Shown here in pieces: positions 53,618-62,999 of a stretch of DNA of 64,000 nt; position 1 is the stretch's first letter; each line of letters opens with the position of its first letter. The DNA lies in assembly GCF_022346945.1 (NCBI RefSeq), contig NZ_JAKRNI010000007.1, positions 1 to 64,000 on the forward strand, written 5' to 3'. Source of the stretch: Microbacterium sp. ACRRU. Its GTDB lineage: Bacteria > Actinomycetota > Actinomycetes > Actinomycetales > Microbacteriaceae. A program made the position numbers and the translations under genes. The notes under the pieces are model-generated. The model was not told the origin of the DNA. It worked only from the letters and a program-made list of their open reading frames with translations, and ran no database searches.

Positions 53618-53631
53618 AGACCGACTGGTTT
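53618..53631. promoter_or_regulatory. Probable TetR operator
   Basis: AGACCGACTGGTTT is an imperfect palindrome (ACC/GGT arms) in the AT-rich divergent spacer between the tetR-like and SDR genes. It resembles the ACCGACNGGT type of operator used by many actinobacterial TetR proteins. Confidence 0.5.
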
Positions 53632-53649
53632 GTTTAATAAGGAGATCTC

Positions 53650-54441
53650 ATGCGCATCCTTGGACGCGGCACCACCACCCTCATCACCGGGGCATCGACC
53701 GGCATCGGGCGCGCCTTCGCGGAGCGCATCGCCGCCGACCGGGGCGATCTCGTCCTCGTCGCACGGAACGCGGATGCGCTCGCCGCCCTCGCGACCGAGC
53801 TACACGGACGGCATGGCATCCGCGCCGTCCCTCTCGCGCACGATCTCGACGCGCCCGGCGCGGCGGCCGCCCTCGCCGACCGGCTGCGGGCCGAGGGACT
53901 GCAGATCGACGCGCTGATCAACAATGCGGGTCTCGGCATCCACGGCGATCTGACGACACAGCCGCTCCCTTCGCTCACGACCCAGATCACGGTCAACGTC
54001 ACCAGCCTGACCGAGCTCACGGCACTCCTCCTTCCCGGGATGCTCGAGCGCCGACGCGGCGCGATCATCAACGTCGCCAGCACCGCCGCCTTCCAGCCCC
54101 TGCCTCACATGTCTGTGTACGGAGCCACGAAGGCGTACGTGCTCTCGTTCTCGCGGGCGCTGTGGCGCGAGACGCGCGGCACGGGCGTCGATGTGCTGGC
54201 CATCTGCCCCGGCGCGACCGCGACGCCGTTCTTCACCACCGCCGGAGACGACGCGTCGGTGGGGCCGCGCCGCACACCCGAGGGTGTCGTCGACAGTGCC
54301 CTGCGCGGACTCCGCCGGGGGCGTCCGACGGTCATCGACGGCACCGCGAACGCTCTCTCGTCGCGCCTCGCCGCGCGCCTTCCCGAGCGCGCGGTCCTCG
54401 CCATCGCCGAGCGCGCCATGCGGCCGACCACGCGCCGGTGA
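53650..54441 (+). CDS. Short-chain dehydrogenase/reductase
   Basis: The 263-residue NAD(P)-dependent oxidoreductase has TGASTGIGRAFAERIAADRG (cofactor loop), INNAGLGIHG, Ser in NVASTAAF and the catalytic YGATKAY (Tyr-x-x-x-Lys). It resembles the DltE-like classical SDR group. Start ATG 53650 after AAGGAG. It is divergent from a TetR gene that probably represses it. Substrate unknown. Confidence 0.9.
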   Translation: MRILGRGTTTLITGASTGIGRAFAERIAADRGDLVLVARNADALAALATELHGRHGIRAVPLAHDLDAPGAAAALADRLRAEGLQIDALINNAGLGIHGDLTTQPLPSLTTQITVNVTSLTELTALLLPGMLERRRGAIINVASTAAFQPLPHMSVYGATKAYVLSFSRALWRETRGTGVDVLAICPGATATPFFTTAGDDASVGPRRTPEGVVDSALRGLRRGRPTVIDGTANALSSRLAARLPERAVLAIAERAMRPTTRR

Positions 54442-54545
54442 CCCCGTCCCGGAGTTCGCACGGCGCGGAGAGCGAACGCGCCCTCGGGAATTCTGCGCGG
54501 CCTGCCTACGCTGTGTGCTGAGGGCGCGGTGGAAGGCGGTGGGGA

Positions 54546-56283
54546 ATGGAAGGACTCGAAGTCACGGTCCTGCTCGGACTGGCGATCCTTCTGGGGACGG
54601 TGCTGGCCCCTCGGCTGCGGATCGCCACTCCCCTCGTTCTCCTCGTGATCGGCCTGGCCCTCGGCTTCGTGCCCGAGCTCCGGCAGATCGAGCTTCCCCC
54701 CGAGACCGTGCTGCTGCTGTTCCTTCCCGTGCTGCTCTTCCGCGAGGCGTGGACGACGTCGCTGCGCTCGGTGCGCCGATCGCTCCGGTACATCGTGCCG
54801 ATGAGCACCCTGCTGGTCGTGGCATCCGCGTTCGCCGTCGCCGGCGTTGCGACCTGGATGGGCGTGCCGTGGGAGGCGGCGCTCGTGCTGGGGGCCGCTG
54901 TCGCTCCCCCGGACGCCACCGCTGTTGCGGCCCTCAGACGTCTGCTCCCCGAACGCACGTTCATGAAGCTGAAAGCCGAGAGCCTCACCAACGACGGAAC
55001 CGCCCTGGTCCTGTACTCGATCGCGGTGTCGCTTCTCGTCGGCGACCAGATCACGGCGTGGCAGATCACCGGCATGGTGCTCGTGTCGTATCTCGGCGGC
55101 GCTGTCGCCGGTGTCGCCGTCGCCGCCCTGGCGTACCTCGCCCTGCGTCGCATGGAATCGACGCTCACGATCAACCTCACGCTCGCGCTGGTGCCGTTCG
55201 TGTCCTTCCTCCTCGCCGAGATCGCCCACGCTTCGGGAGTGCTGGCGGTCGTGTTCGCGGGTCTGATCGTCGCGTGGATCTCCCCCCCGGATCACCACCG
55301 CCCTATCGCGGCGGTCGGCGGATGCCACGTGGCCCTCCGGCGTCTACCTGCTCAACGGCGCGCTCTTCGTGCTCATCGGGCTGGAGATCCAACTGGTGCT
55401 GCACGAGATCTCGCCGTCCGAGATCGGCACGCTGCTACTGATCACCGGGGCCGCGTGGATCGTGCTGGCGGTGGTGCGTTATCTGTTCCAATGGCTGTTC
55501 TCGCCGCTGTCACGCCCGGCCGGGGGTTCGACCCGGTCGGTGCGCCACCGATCACGCGTGGTGAGTACCGTCGCGGGATTCCGCGGCGCCGTCTCCCTCG
55601 CCATCGCGCTCTCCGTTCCCCTCACCCTGGCCGACGGCTCGCCCGTGCCCGGCCGCGACGCCGTCGTCTTCATCACGGCCGGGGTGATCGTCCTGACCCT
55701 GCTCGTGCAGGGGCCGCTGCTGCCCGCCGTCATACGATGGGCGAAGCTGCCGACCGATGACGCCGCCGTCGAGGAGTTCGAGCTGGCGCAGCGGGCGATC
55801 TCCGGTGCCGCCCTCGCCGCGCTCGACGACCTCGCCGCCGAGCACGGCATCAGCGACGTGGTGCGGGACCGCGCGCGGCGGGAGGGCTATGAGCGGCTCG
55901 AACTGGCGAACGCGCGCGTCGTCGCGCGGCTGCGCGCCGAAGAACAGGAACGCGACGACGACACCGCTGCCGGTGACGACGACGCGGCCTCGCGCATGGG
56001 CCCGATCCCCCCGGGCGCGGACGGCGACACCGACGGGCAGCGTGCGGCGGGCCAACTGGAGATGCTGGCCGTGAGCGACGACATCGACCTGTCCCAGCGG
56101 TCGCCGCTGCTCCGCCACCGCGAGGCCACGCGCCTGCGGCTGGCCATCCTCGACCGCGAGCGCGAGGTCCTCCTCCGCCTGCGCCGCGAGGGCACGATCG
56201 ACGATCTCGTCGCCCGGCGGATCCTCGGTGACCTCGACATCGAAGAGATCCGCGCCCGCGGGATCGAGAAGAGCGCCGACTGA
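54546..56283 (+). pseudogene. Na+/H+ antiporter (CPA1/NhaP type) frameshifted at a C7 run
   Basis: Two frames together make one antiporter. Frame one (from ATG 54546) gives MEGLEVTVLLGLAILLG... with GAAVAPPDATAV and ESLTNDGTALVLYSIAV, the ion-site motifs, to about residue 245. The other frame resumes with ITTALSRR... ATWPSGVYLLNGALFVLIGLEIQ, FRGAVSLAIALSVPL and a charged C-terminal tail to 56283. The switch falls at seven C at 55282-55288. Removing one C restores a 578-residue protein reading ISPRITTALS. Either the gene is broken, the run varies in length, or there is a sequencing error. Confidence 0.85.
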
Positions 56284-56309
56284 CCGCCTCGCCCCTGAGA
56301 GCGATCAGT

Positions 56310-56975
56310 TCAGCGACCCGGCTGCACGACTCCGCTCTCGTATGCGGCGATCACCAGCTGCGCGCGGTCGTGAGCGCCGAGCTTGAGCATCGTGTTCTTC
56401 ACGTGGGTCTTGGCGGTGTGCGGCGAGATGAACAGCGCCGCGGCGATCTCGTCATTGGAGCGGCCCCGGCCCACGAGGTGCAGCACCTCGCGCTCGCGCT
56501 CGGTCAGGGCGTCGAGAGCGGGCGCCGGACGGGCGGACTCGGATGCCGTGCCGTGCACGTACCGCTCGATCAGCGCCCGGGTGGCCACCGGCGACAGCAG
56601 TGCGCCCCCGTCGTGCACCGTCCGCACGGCCTGCACGATGTCGTCCGGTTCGGCGCCCTTGCCGATGAAACCGCTCGCCCCGGCGCGAAGGGCCGCCACG
56701 ACGTAGTCGTCCTCTTCGAACGTCGTGAGGATGAGCACGCGCGTCTCGGCGAGACCGGGGTCGCCGCAGATGCGCTCGGTGGCCTCGATCCCGTCCATTC
56801 GCGGCATCCGGATGTCGCACACGACCACGTCCGGGTGGAGACGACGCGCGAGGTCGACGGCTTCCTCGCCGTCGGCGGCCTCGCCCACGACTTCCAACCC
56901 CGGGGCGGAGTCCAGCAGGTCACGGACGGCGACACGGATGAGCGCCTGATCGTCGGCGATGAGCACCGTGGTCAC
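56310..56975 (-). CDS. NarL/LuxR-family response regulator
   Basis: The 221-residue regulator has a receiver domain with the acidic pair in LIADDQ, phospho-Asp near 54 in VVVCDIRMPRMDG, Thr in LILTTF and Lys in GFIGKGAE. The C-terminal LuxR helix-turn-helix is LTEREREVLHLVGRGRSNDEIAAALFISPHTAKTHVKN. Start: GTG 56975 with GGGAGG 6 nt upstream, overlapping the kinase stop (GTGA). It is the partner of the kinase at 56972. Confidence 0.94.
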   Translation of the reverse strand: MTTVLIADDQALIRVAVRDLLDSAPGLEVVGEAADGEEAVDLARRLHPDVVVCDIRMPRMDGIEATERICGDPGLAETRVLILTTFEEDDYVVAALRAGASGFIGKGAEPDDIVQAVRTVHDGGALLSPVATRALIERYVHGTASESARPAPALDALTEREREVLHLVGRGRSNDEIAAALFISPHTAKTHVKNTMLKLGAHDRAQLVIAAYESGVVQPGR

Positions 56976-58192
56976 GCGGCACCTCCCGGAGTCACACGCA
57001 TAGCGCCCGCCGCCGGCGCGAGAGGAAGTCGCGCGGCGAGACGGAACCCGCCCGGCCCGGGGCCGGCCTCCAGGACACCGCCGACCGAATCGACGCGCTC
57101 GCGCAGGCCGACGAGACCGAATCCGGACGGCGGCAGCTCCGACGCCGGCGCCACCCGATCGACCGGGTTGGTCACGACCACCTCGAGCTCGTCGCCGTCG
57201 CGCCGCAAGAGCACGTGCACCCGACGAGCCGTTCCGTGTTTGAGGGCGTTGGTCATCCCCTCCTGCACGACGCGGTAGGCCACGATGTCCACGCTCAGAG
57301 GCAGGTCCTCCGCCGCGGACGGGAGGCCGAGCTCGTCCCGCACGACCGCCTCCCACCCGGCGACGCGCACCGATTCGACCATGTCGGCCAGCCGGGCGAG
57401 GCCCGGTTGCGTGCGGCTGTCGGCCTCGTCGGGTGTGCGCAGGAGAGTGAGCATCGAGCCGATCTCGCCGAGCACCTCGCGGGACGCGGTGCGGATGGTC
57501 GCGAGAGCCTCGCGGGCGCGCTCGGGGCGCGTGTCGAGCGCCGAAGAGGCGACCCCGGCGTTCAGGCTGATGACCGAGATCTGGTGCGCCACCGCGTCGT
57601 GGAGATCCCGCGCGATGCGCAGGCGCTCCTCGGTCACACGTCGGCGCGCCTCGGCGTCGCGCGTCTGCTCGGCGCGCCGGGCGCGTTCGATCACCGCGCG
57701 GACATAGGCGCGGCGGGAGCGCGCGGCATCCCCCAGGGCTCCGGCGAGCGCGGCGGTGAGCCCGACCTGGAGGAACCGGGTGTCCATGCCCGTGGTGACC
57801 GACACCACGATGCTTCCGCCCGTGAGGACGGCGACGGCCGCGATCCCCACCGGAACCGCCGCGCGCCGTTCGAGCCGCGACGCGACACCGTACGAGGCGA
57901 TGGCGATGGCGACCGCGGCGCCCGGCACGAGCGTGCCGAGAGCGAGGGCGGCGAGGTACAGCGCGATGCAGACCGCGAGGACAATGCGCGGCAGGCGGCG
58001 CCGCAGGAGCAGCACACCCGCCGGCAGAAGAGCGAGGGCGTACACGAGCGGACTCGAGGGCCGAAGCTCGGGGAACGGCACGGGGGCGAAGACCGGCACG
58101 ATCACGAGCACGGCGATGACGGCATCCCGTACCCCGCTCGGCACGGGCGGCAGGGGATGCGGCGCCGCGTCGGGAGTCGGAGCGTCTCGCAT
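56972..58192 (-). CDS. Sensor histidine kinase (HisKA_3 type)
   Basis: The 406-residue membrane kinase has about five N-terminal membrane segments (35-150) without a large external domain. A dimerisation/phosphoacceptor box follows (RIARDLHDAVAHQISVISLNAGVA, His in DLHD) and then an HATPase_c domain with VVQEGMTNALKHG and PPSGFGLVGLRERV. Such intramembrane-sensing kinases often detect cell envelope stress. It is divergent from a MacB-type exporter that is its probable target. Confidence 0.93.
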   Translation of the reverse strand: MRDAPTPDAAPHPLPPVPSGVRDAVIAVLVIVPVFAPVPFPELRPSSPLVYALALLPAGVLLLRRRLPRIVLAVCIALYLAALALGTLVPGAAVAIAIASYGVASRLERRAAVPVGIAAVAVLTGGSIVVSVTTGMDTRFLQVGLTAALAGALGDAARSRRAYVRAVIERARRAEQTRDAEARRRVTEERLRIARDLHDAVAHQISVISLNAGVASSALDTRPERAREALATIRTASREVLGEIGSMLTLLRTPDEADSRTQPGLARLADMVESVRVAGWEAVVRDELGLPSAAEDLPLSVDIVAYRVVQEGMTNALKHGTARRVHVLLRRDGDELEVVVTNPVDRVAPASELPPSGFGLVGLRERVDSVGGVLEAGPGPGGFRLAARLPLAPAAGAMRVTPGGAA

Positions 58193-58323
58193 CGTCCTAG
58201 TCTGACGTCCCGCCGACCGCGGGGCCATCGCCGTGCGGGGGCAGACGCAGATCCCCCCACGGGGGTAGGCGTTCACCCCGCCCGAGCGACGCGGAAGGCG
58301 GCGCGGGTGGCGACAGTGAGACC

Positions 58324-59031
58324 ATGACACCCGAAACGCCCCCACCCCTCCTCTCGGTCGTCGACCTGCACAAGTCCTACGGCCGCGGCTCGGCCCGCTT
58401 CGACGCCCTGCGCGGAGTCTCGCTCGACATCCGACGCGGCGAGAGCCTCGCCATCGTCGGCAAGAGCGGCTCCGGCAAGTCCACGCTGATGCACCTGCTG
58501 GCCCTCATGGACGCCCCGTCCAGCGGCACGGTCTCCCTCGACGGAACGGATGCCGCGACCCTCCGCGGCCGGCACCTGAACCGGACGCGCAACAAGACGT
58601 TCGGGTTCGTGTTCCAGCAGTTCTTCCTCACCCCGACCGCCTCGGTCCTCGAGAACGTCGTCCTCCCGCTCAAGATCGCGGGGGTCGGACGCGCCGAGCG
58701 CCGTCGCCGCGGCATGGCCGCGCTCGCGGAGCTCGACATGCAGGACAAGGCCAAGAACAAGGCCACGGCCCTCTCGGGCGGTCAGAAGCAGCGCGCCGTC
58801 ATCGCGCGCGCTTTGGTCAACGACCCCCAGGTGATCTTCGCCGACGAACCCACCGGCAACCTCGACTCCGCCACGGGCGCCGTCGTCGAAGACATCCTGT
58901 TCCGCCTCAACCGCGAACACGGCATCACCCTGATCGTCGTCACTCATGACGACGATCTCGCGGCACGGTGCGACCGCCGCATCCAGATCCGCGACGGCGT
59001 GATCGTCGCCGAGGAGGGCCGGGCAGCATGA
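58324..59031 (+). CDS. MacB/LolD-type ABC transporter ATPase
   Basis: The 235-residue ATPase has Walker A VGKSGSGKST, Q-loop FQQFFLTPTASVLENV, signature LSGGQKQR and Walker B VIFADEPTGNLDS followed by VTHDDDLA. It forms an exporter with the permease whose ATG overlaps its stop (ATGA). The 131-bp spacer upstream is shared with the divergent sensor kinase and contains the palindrome-like CCCCCCACGGGGG at 58253-58265, a possible regulator site. Confidence 0.95.
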   Translation: MTPETPPPLLSVVDLHKSYGRGSARFDALRGVSLDIRRGESLAIVGKSGSGKSTLMHLLALMDAPSSGTVSLDGTDAATLRGRHLNRTRNKTFGFVFQQFFLTPTASVLENVVLPLKIAGVGRAERRRRGMAALAELDMQDKAKNKATALSGGQKQRAVIARALVNDPQVIFADEPTGNLDSATGAVVEDILFRLNREHGITLIVVTHDDDLAARCDRRIQIRDGVIVAEEGRAA

Positions 59032-60332
59032 AGACCACAGACCTCGTCTCCTCCGCCTTCGCGAACACGTTCCGGTCGAAGACGCGCACGATCCTGACCG
59101 TCCTCGCGATCTTCGTCGGCGCCTTCACCCTGACCATCACGAACGGTCTGGGTACCGGCATCAACCGCTTCATCGACGACACCGTCGCCTCGATCGGCGC
59201 CTCGAACGTGCTCACGGTGTCGAAGTCGTCGGCCGCGGGAGCGGCATCCACGGGTCCGCAGAAGTACGACCCGGATGCCATCGCGACGGCGCCGACCGAC
59301 CCCGGACGCCCCGGCGCGGTCAACCAGGTGTCCGCCCTGACCGACGAGGACATCACGGCCATCGCCGACATTCCCGGTGTCGAGGAGGTCACCCCCGTAC
59401 GATCCGTGACGATCGATTACGTCCAGTACGGGGACGGCCAGCGCTACGTCGCGACCGCGGGCGGTCTGATCACAGGCCAGACCCCGCAGCTTTCGGCGGG
59501 TGCGGCGCCCGACGACGATGCCTCCGCGCGGGAGGTGGCTCTGCCGGCTTCTCTCGTCGAGCCTCTCGGTTTCGCTGATGACGCCGACGCCGTGGGGAAG
59601 ACGGTGACGATCGCCGTGACCGATCCGGTCCGAACGCAGCACCTGGTGGAGGCCACGGTGACCGGCGTGACCGAGGAGGCTTTCGCCTCGACGGTGGCGC
59701 TGACGAACAACACCGCTCTGCAGGACGCGTTGTTCGACGCGCAGAACACCGGTGTCCCCGCTGACCAGCTGGACCGGTATGCCAGCGCGAGCGCTCAGGT
59801 GTCGCCGGCCGCAACGCCGGAGCAGATCGACGAGGTCACGGCCGCCCTCGAGGACGCCGGCTACACCGGCCGTACCGTCGCCGACCAGCTCGGAACGTTC
59901 AAGGCGGTCATCGATGGGATCGTGCTGGTGCTCAACGCTTTCGCGGTCATCGCGCTGCTGGCCGCGAGCTTCGGCATCGTCAACACGCTGCTGATGTCCG
60001 TGCAGGAACGCACCAGGGAGATCGGCCTCATGAAGGCGATGGGGATGGGGAGCGGGCGGATCTTCTCGCTGTTCAGCCTCGAGGCGGTCGTGCTCGGTCT
60101 GCTGGGGAGCGTCGTCGGCGCGGTCGTGGCGATCGGCGTAGGAACGGCGGTGAGTGCTCAGCTCACCGAGACTCTGTTCAGCGACCTTCCGGGCCTCCAG
60201 CTCATCGCGTTCGATCCGGCGTCGATCGTCGTGACGTCGCTGGCGATCATGGGCATCGCCTTCCTCGCCGGGAGCCTGCCGGCCGCGCGAGCGGCACGGG
60301 CGGACCCGGTGGAGTCGCTGCGATACGAGTAG
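59028..60332 (+). CDS. MacB/FtsX-type ABC transporter permease
   Basis: The 434-residue permease has one N-terminal membrane segment (TRTILTVLAIFVGAFTLTITNGLG), a large external MacB-like domain (about 45-290) and three C-terminal segments (LVLNAFAVIALLAASFGIVNTLLMSV, FSLEAVVLGLLGSVVGAVVAIGVG, VVTSLAIMGIAFLAGSLPAARAAR). The ending DPVESLRYE is typical. This architecture extrudes peptides, antibiotics or lipids mechanically and is a likely target of the adjacent two-component system. Confidence 0.93.
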   Translation: MKTTDLVSSAFANTFRSKTRTILTVLAIFVGAFTLTITNGLGTGINRFIDDTVASIGASNVLTVSKSSAAGAASTGPQKYDPDAIATAPTDPGRPGAVNQVSALTDEDITAIADIPGVEEVTPVRSVTIDYVQYGDGQRYVATAGGLITGQTPQLSAGAAPDDDASAREVALPASLVEPLGFADDADAVGKTVTIAVTDPVRTQHLVEATVTGVTEEAFASTVALTNNTALQDALFDAQNTGVPADQLDRYASASAQVSPAATPEQIDEVTAALEDAGYTGRTVADQLGTFKAVIDGIVLVLNAFAVIALLAASFGIVNTLLMSVQERTREIGLMKAMGMGSGRIFSLFSLEAVVLGLLGSVVGAVVAIGVGTAVSAQLTETLFSDLPGLQLIAFDPASIVVTSLAIMGIAFLAGSLPAARAARADPVESLRYE

Positions 60333-60338
60333 ACCCGA

Positions 60339-60369
60339 CGGGGCGCGGAGCAACGGTCTCCGCGCCCCG
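60339..60369. terminator. Bidirectional terminator
   Basis: A perfect 12-bp stem CGGGGCGCGGAG / CTCCGCGCCCCG around CAACGGT lies between the permease and the convergent dehydrogenase. Confidence 0.8.
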
Positions 60370-60371
60370 CC

Positions 60372-61184
60372 TTAAGCGCGCGAATGCGCGGACGCCCGCG
60401 CGATCTGGTCCGCCGTCGGGGTTACCCCGGTGTAGCGCGCGAACTGGCCCGCCGCCTGCAACGCGATGATCTCCGCGCCGGTGATGACGTCCTTCCCCGC
60501 GGCGCGCGCGGCCCGAATGAGCGGCGTCTCTGCCGGAAAGGCCACCACATCGAAGACCGTGCGGGCCGCATCGACCTGCGCGGGAGAGAACGCCAGGGCA
60601 TCGGCATCCGCTCCGTTCATTCCGAGCGGCGTGACGTTGACGATGATCGACGCCCCCGGTGCGGGATCGTCGGCGATCCACCGGAAGCCGTACGCCTCGG
60701 CGAGCGCGGGCCCGGCCTCGGTGTTGCGCGCGAGCACCGTGACGTCGGCGAAGCCGGCTCCGTGGAACGCCGCCACCACGGCCTTGGCCATGCCGCCCGA
60801 ACCGCGAACGAGCACGGATGCCGTCGGGTCGAGGCGATGACTGTCGATGACGCTCGCGATGGCTTCGTAGTCGGTGTTCGAGGCCGTGAGCACGCCGCCG
60901 TCGTTGACGATCGTGTTGATCGACCCGATCGCCGCGGCGGAGGGCTCGATGTGGTCCACGAGCGGAATCACCGCCTCCTTGAAGGGCATGGACACCGAGC
61001 AGCCCCGGATGCCGAGGGCTCGGACACCGCCGATGGCGGCGACGATATCGGTCGTGGTGAATGCCTTGTAGACGAAGTCGAGGTCGAGCTCGGCGTAGAG
61101 GAAGTTATGGAACCGGGTGCCGATGTTGGAGGGGCGCCCCGCCAGAGAGATGCAGAGGACGGTGTCTTTGCTCAATTCGGGCAT
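60372..61184 (-). CDS. Shikimate dehydrogenase-like protein (AroE family)
   Basis: The 270-residue NADP-type dehydrogenase has an N-terminal substrate domain with the catalytic Lys in SMPFKEAV, NTI and Asp in ASNTDYEA, and a cofactor domain RGSGGMAKAV. The usual SxS shikimate-binding serines of AroE are replaced by SLAGRPSNIGTRFHN, and NTDG is NTDY. It may therefore be a paralogue acting on quinate or another hydroxy acid, with the true AroE elsewhere. ATG 61184 chosen over a TTG at 61208. Confidence 0.82.
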   Translation of the reverse strand: MPELSKDTVLCISLAGRPSNIGTRFHNFLYAELDLDFVYKAFTTTDIVAAIGGVRALGIRGCSVSMPFKEAVIPLVDHIEPSAAAIGSINTIVNDGGVLTASNTDYEAIASVIDSHRLDPTASVLVRGSGGMAKAVVAAFHGAGFADVTVLARNTEAGPALAEAYGFRWIADDPAPGASIIVNVTPLGMNGADADALAFSPAQVDAARTVFDVVAFPAETPLIRAARAAGKDVITGAEIIALQAAGQFARYTGVTPTADQIARASAHSRA

Positions 61185-61305
61185 GGCGGGACGGTTCCTT
61201 TCAGGCAAGCGGAATGCCCATGCTACGGCGGGCCCGGCTGCCGTTCCGGGGTCGCGAGGGCGCCGCAGCCTCGCGGGAGTCCGAGCACCCTCCGACGGGA
61301 CGGGA

Positions 61306-61377
61306 CGGGGCAGGGCGAAGCGGGGCAGGGCGAGATCAGCGCCTGCCGGGACGACTCGGGGCAGGGCGAAGCGGGGC
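61306..61377. repeat. Pair of 21-bp direct repeats
   Basis: The same 21-mer, starting CGGGGCAGGGCGAAGCGGG, occurs at 61306-61326 and 61357-61377, 51 bp apart, in the noncoding gap 61185-61411. A partial third unit CGGGGCAGGGCGAG overlaps the first at 61321. It looks like simple GC-rich repeat growth. Confidence 0.7.
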
Positions 61378-61411
61378 GGAGCAGATTGGCCGGATGAGGA
61401 CGCGACGGAAC

Positions 61412-62830
61412 TCAGAACGGAGCGGATTCAGCACGGGGCGGGGGTGACGGATCGGCGACGAACCGCACGGCCGGCGAGTACGGGAGCGGTTCATCGACGT
61501 AGACCCTTCCCGTCGGCGAGGTCCACTCGAGCACTCCCCCGGTGAGCTGTCTCACCCGCCATCGGGTGAACTGTTTCTGCGTGTGGTGCCTCTGACAGAG
61601 GTGGCTGAGGTTGCCGACGGCGGTCGGGCCGCCGAGCGCGGCGTCGTGGGTGTGATCGACCTCGCACCGGACGGCGGGAGCGGTGCATCCGGGCCACCGG
61701 CAGTGCCGGTCGCGGGCGCGCAGGTGGCGGTCGATCGCGGCGGTGCGCTGATACGTGTCGACGTGCAGCACCGCTCCGGTGACCGGGTGTGTGATGACGC
61801 GATCCCACGGCACCGACGTCGAGTCGGCGATCGCCCGCGCGGTCTCCGCCCCGATGGGACCGTGCCCGACGAGTGTGGCGGGGTCGAGGTTCTCGCCCTG
61901 GGTCTGGAGCATGGTCAGGGCCGGGACCACGACTTGCACTCGCGCTCGAATGGCCCCCAGCGTGCCGGGGCCGTCATCGCGGCGGGTCGGATCGGCCTCG
62001 GGTGCCGCCGTGAGCAGGAGGTCGGCGAGGATGTCGGCGCGCACCTGGTCGACGGTGCGCACGTCGACGCCGTCGGGCGCCTCACCCCCCGGGGGCACGA
62101 CCGCCCCGTCGCCGACGGCTGTACCGGTCTCCTGGCGAGCACCCTCCCGCGGCGTCGGCACCGGGGCCGCGGGAGTCCGAGAATCGATGAGCGCGCGGCT
62201 CTGCTGGGTCAGACGGTCGTAGATTCCCTGCGCCAACACGGCCGGCAGGGTCGCGATGAGGTCGGACATCCCGTTCTCGCCCGGCACCACTCTCACGTTC
62301 CGCGTTGCGCGTCCCGCCCGGTGCCGCTCGCTGATCGTCGTCGGTTGCAGCCGTTCGGCCAAGGATGCGAGACGGGTCCGCAGACGTCCGGGGCTGAGGC
62401 CCTCGGCAGTGGCGACGGCGAGCACATCGAACTCGCCGCGCTTCTCTGCGGGCACCGGGCGGCCGGCATCCACGATCGCGCCCACGTGCGCGCGAGATAT
62501 CGCCCCCGCCTCCCACGCGGCGAGCGTCGCCGGGTAATCGTCGACGAGCTCGACCGCGCGGCCGATCTGCGCCTGCACAGAGCGATCCGAGAGGTGCTCA
62601 GCCGCAGCGATCTCGGATGCCACCTCGCGCAACGCCATCTCTGCGGCTTTCGACGACGCGCGCTGACCGGCCATCGCGGAGAACGCGAGATGCCCGGCGC
62701 GAGCCAGTGCGCGAACCCGGCGAGCCTCGGCGGCGGCCAGCTCGGCGTCAGCCACGAGCATCTCGCTCAGCACCGACGCGAGGTCGTCGTCGCCGCCGCG
62801 GAATGGCGGCTCGGGGTTCGCGAAGTGCAT
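61412..62830 (-). CDS. DUF222 / HNH endonuclease-domain protein (13E12 repeat family)
   Basis: The 472-residue protein has an N-terminal DUF222 helical region (EMLVADAELAAAEARRVRALARAG, ISRAHVGAIVDAG) and a C-terminal HNH nuclease domain (RDRHCRWPGCTAPAVRCEVDHTHDAALGGPT, NLSHLCQRHHTQK). This family is present in many copies in Microbacteriaceae and mycobacteria and is thought to be mobile or selfish, though no element boundaries are seen here. A TAGCAT -10 lies 6 nt before the ATG. Confidence 0.92.
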   Translation of the reverse strand: MHFANPEPPFRGGDDDLASVLSEMLVADAELAAAEARRVRALARAGHLAFSAMAGQRASSKAAEMALREVASEIAAAEHLSDRSVQAQIGRAVELVDDYPATLAAWEAGAISRAHVGAIVDAGRPVPAEKRGEFDVLAVATAEGLSPGRLRTRLASLAERLQPTTISERHRAGRATRNVRVVPGENGMSDLIATLPAVLAQGIYDRLTQQSRALIDSRTPAAPVPTPREGARQETGTAVGDGAVVPPGGEAPDGVDVRTVDQVRADILADLLLTAAPEADPTRRDDGPGTLGAIRARVQVVVPALTMLQTQGENLDPATLVGHGPIGAETARAIADSTSVPWDRVITHPVTGAVLHVDTYQRTAAIDRHLRARDRHCRWPGCTAPAVRCEVDHTHDAALGGPTAVGNLSHLCQRHHTQKQFTRWRVRQLTGGVLEWTSPTGRVYVDEPLPYSPAVRFVADPSPPPRAESAPF

Positions 62831-62836
62831 GTCTGC

Positions 62837-62842
62837 ATGCTA
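62837..62842 (-). promoter_or_regulatory. -10 box, predicted leaderless DUF222/HNH gene
   Basis: The minus strand reads TAGCAT, six bases (GCAGAC), then the ATG at 62830. Confidence 0.5.
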
Positions 62843-62951
62843 GCGAGGGCCTCCGACATTTCCGGCGCTCGAGGGGGCGAACGGGGACAACCCCCGAGTT
62901 CAACCGCTTGGGGAGGAGAGGCGCAGCCGAACCGCGCCGGTGACCGCCCCG

Positions 62952-62988
62952 CGCTCTCCCGGCATCCGCGTCCACTCCCGGGAGAGCG
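62952..62988 (-). terminator. Terminator of the AraC-family gene
   Basis: An 11-bp stem CGCTCTCCCGG / CCGGGAGAGCG with a 15-nt loop, starting 11 nt past the araC-like stop at 63000. Confidence 0.7.
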
Positions 62989-62999
62989 ATCTCGGCCGG

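Noticed and set aside
52905..53640. A diverged or fused jetD after jetC
   Set aside because: Both strands were read. The only gene is a normal TetR repressor, and no TOPRIM or DUF2220-like sequence is present.
61261..61400. CRISPR-like array
   Set aside because: Only two 21-bp units and one partial are present, with no regular spacers and no cas genes. This is simple GC-rich repetition.
61412..62830. Intact mobile element around the DUF222/HNH gene
   Set aside because: The family is often dispersed, but I find no terminal repeats, target duplication or transposase near it.
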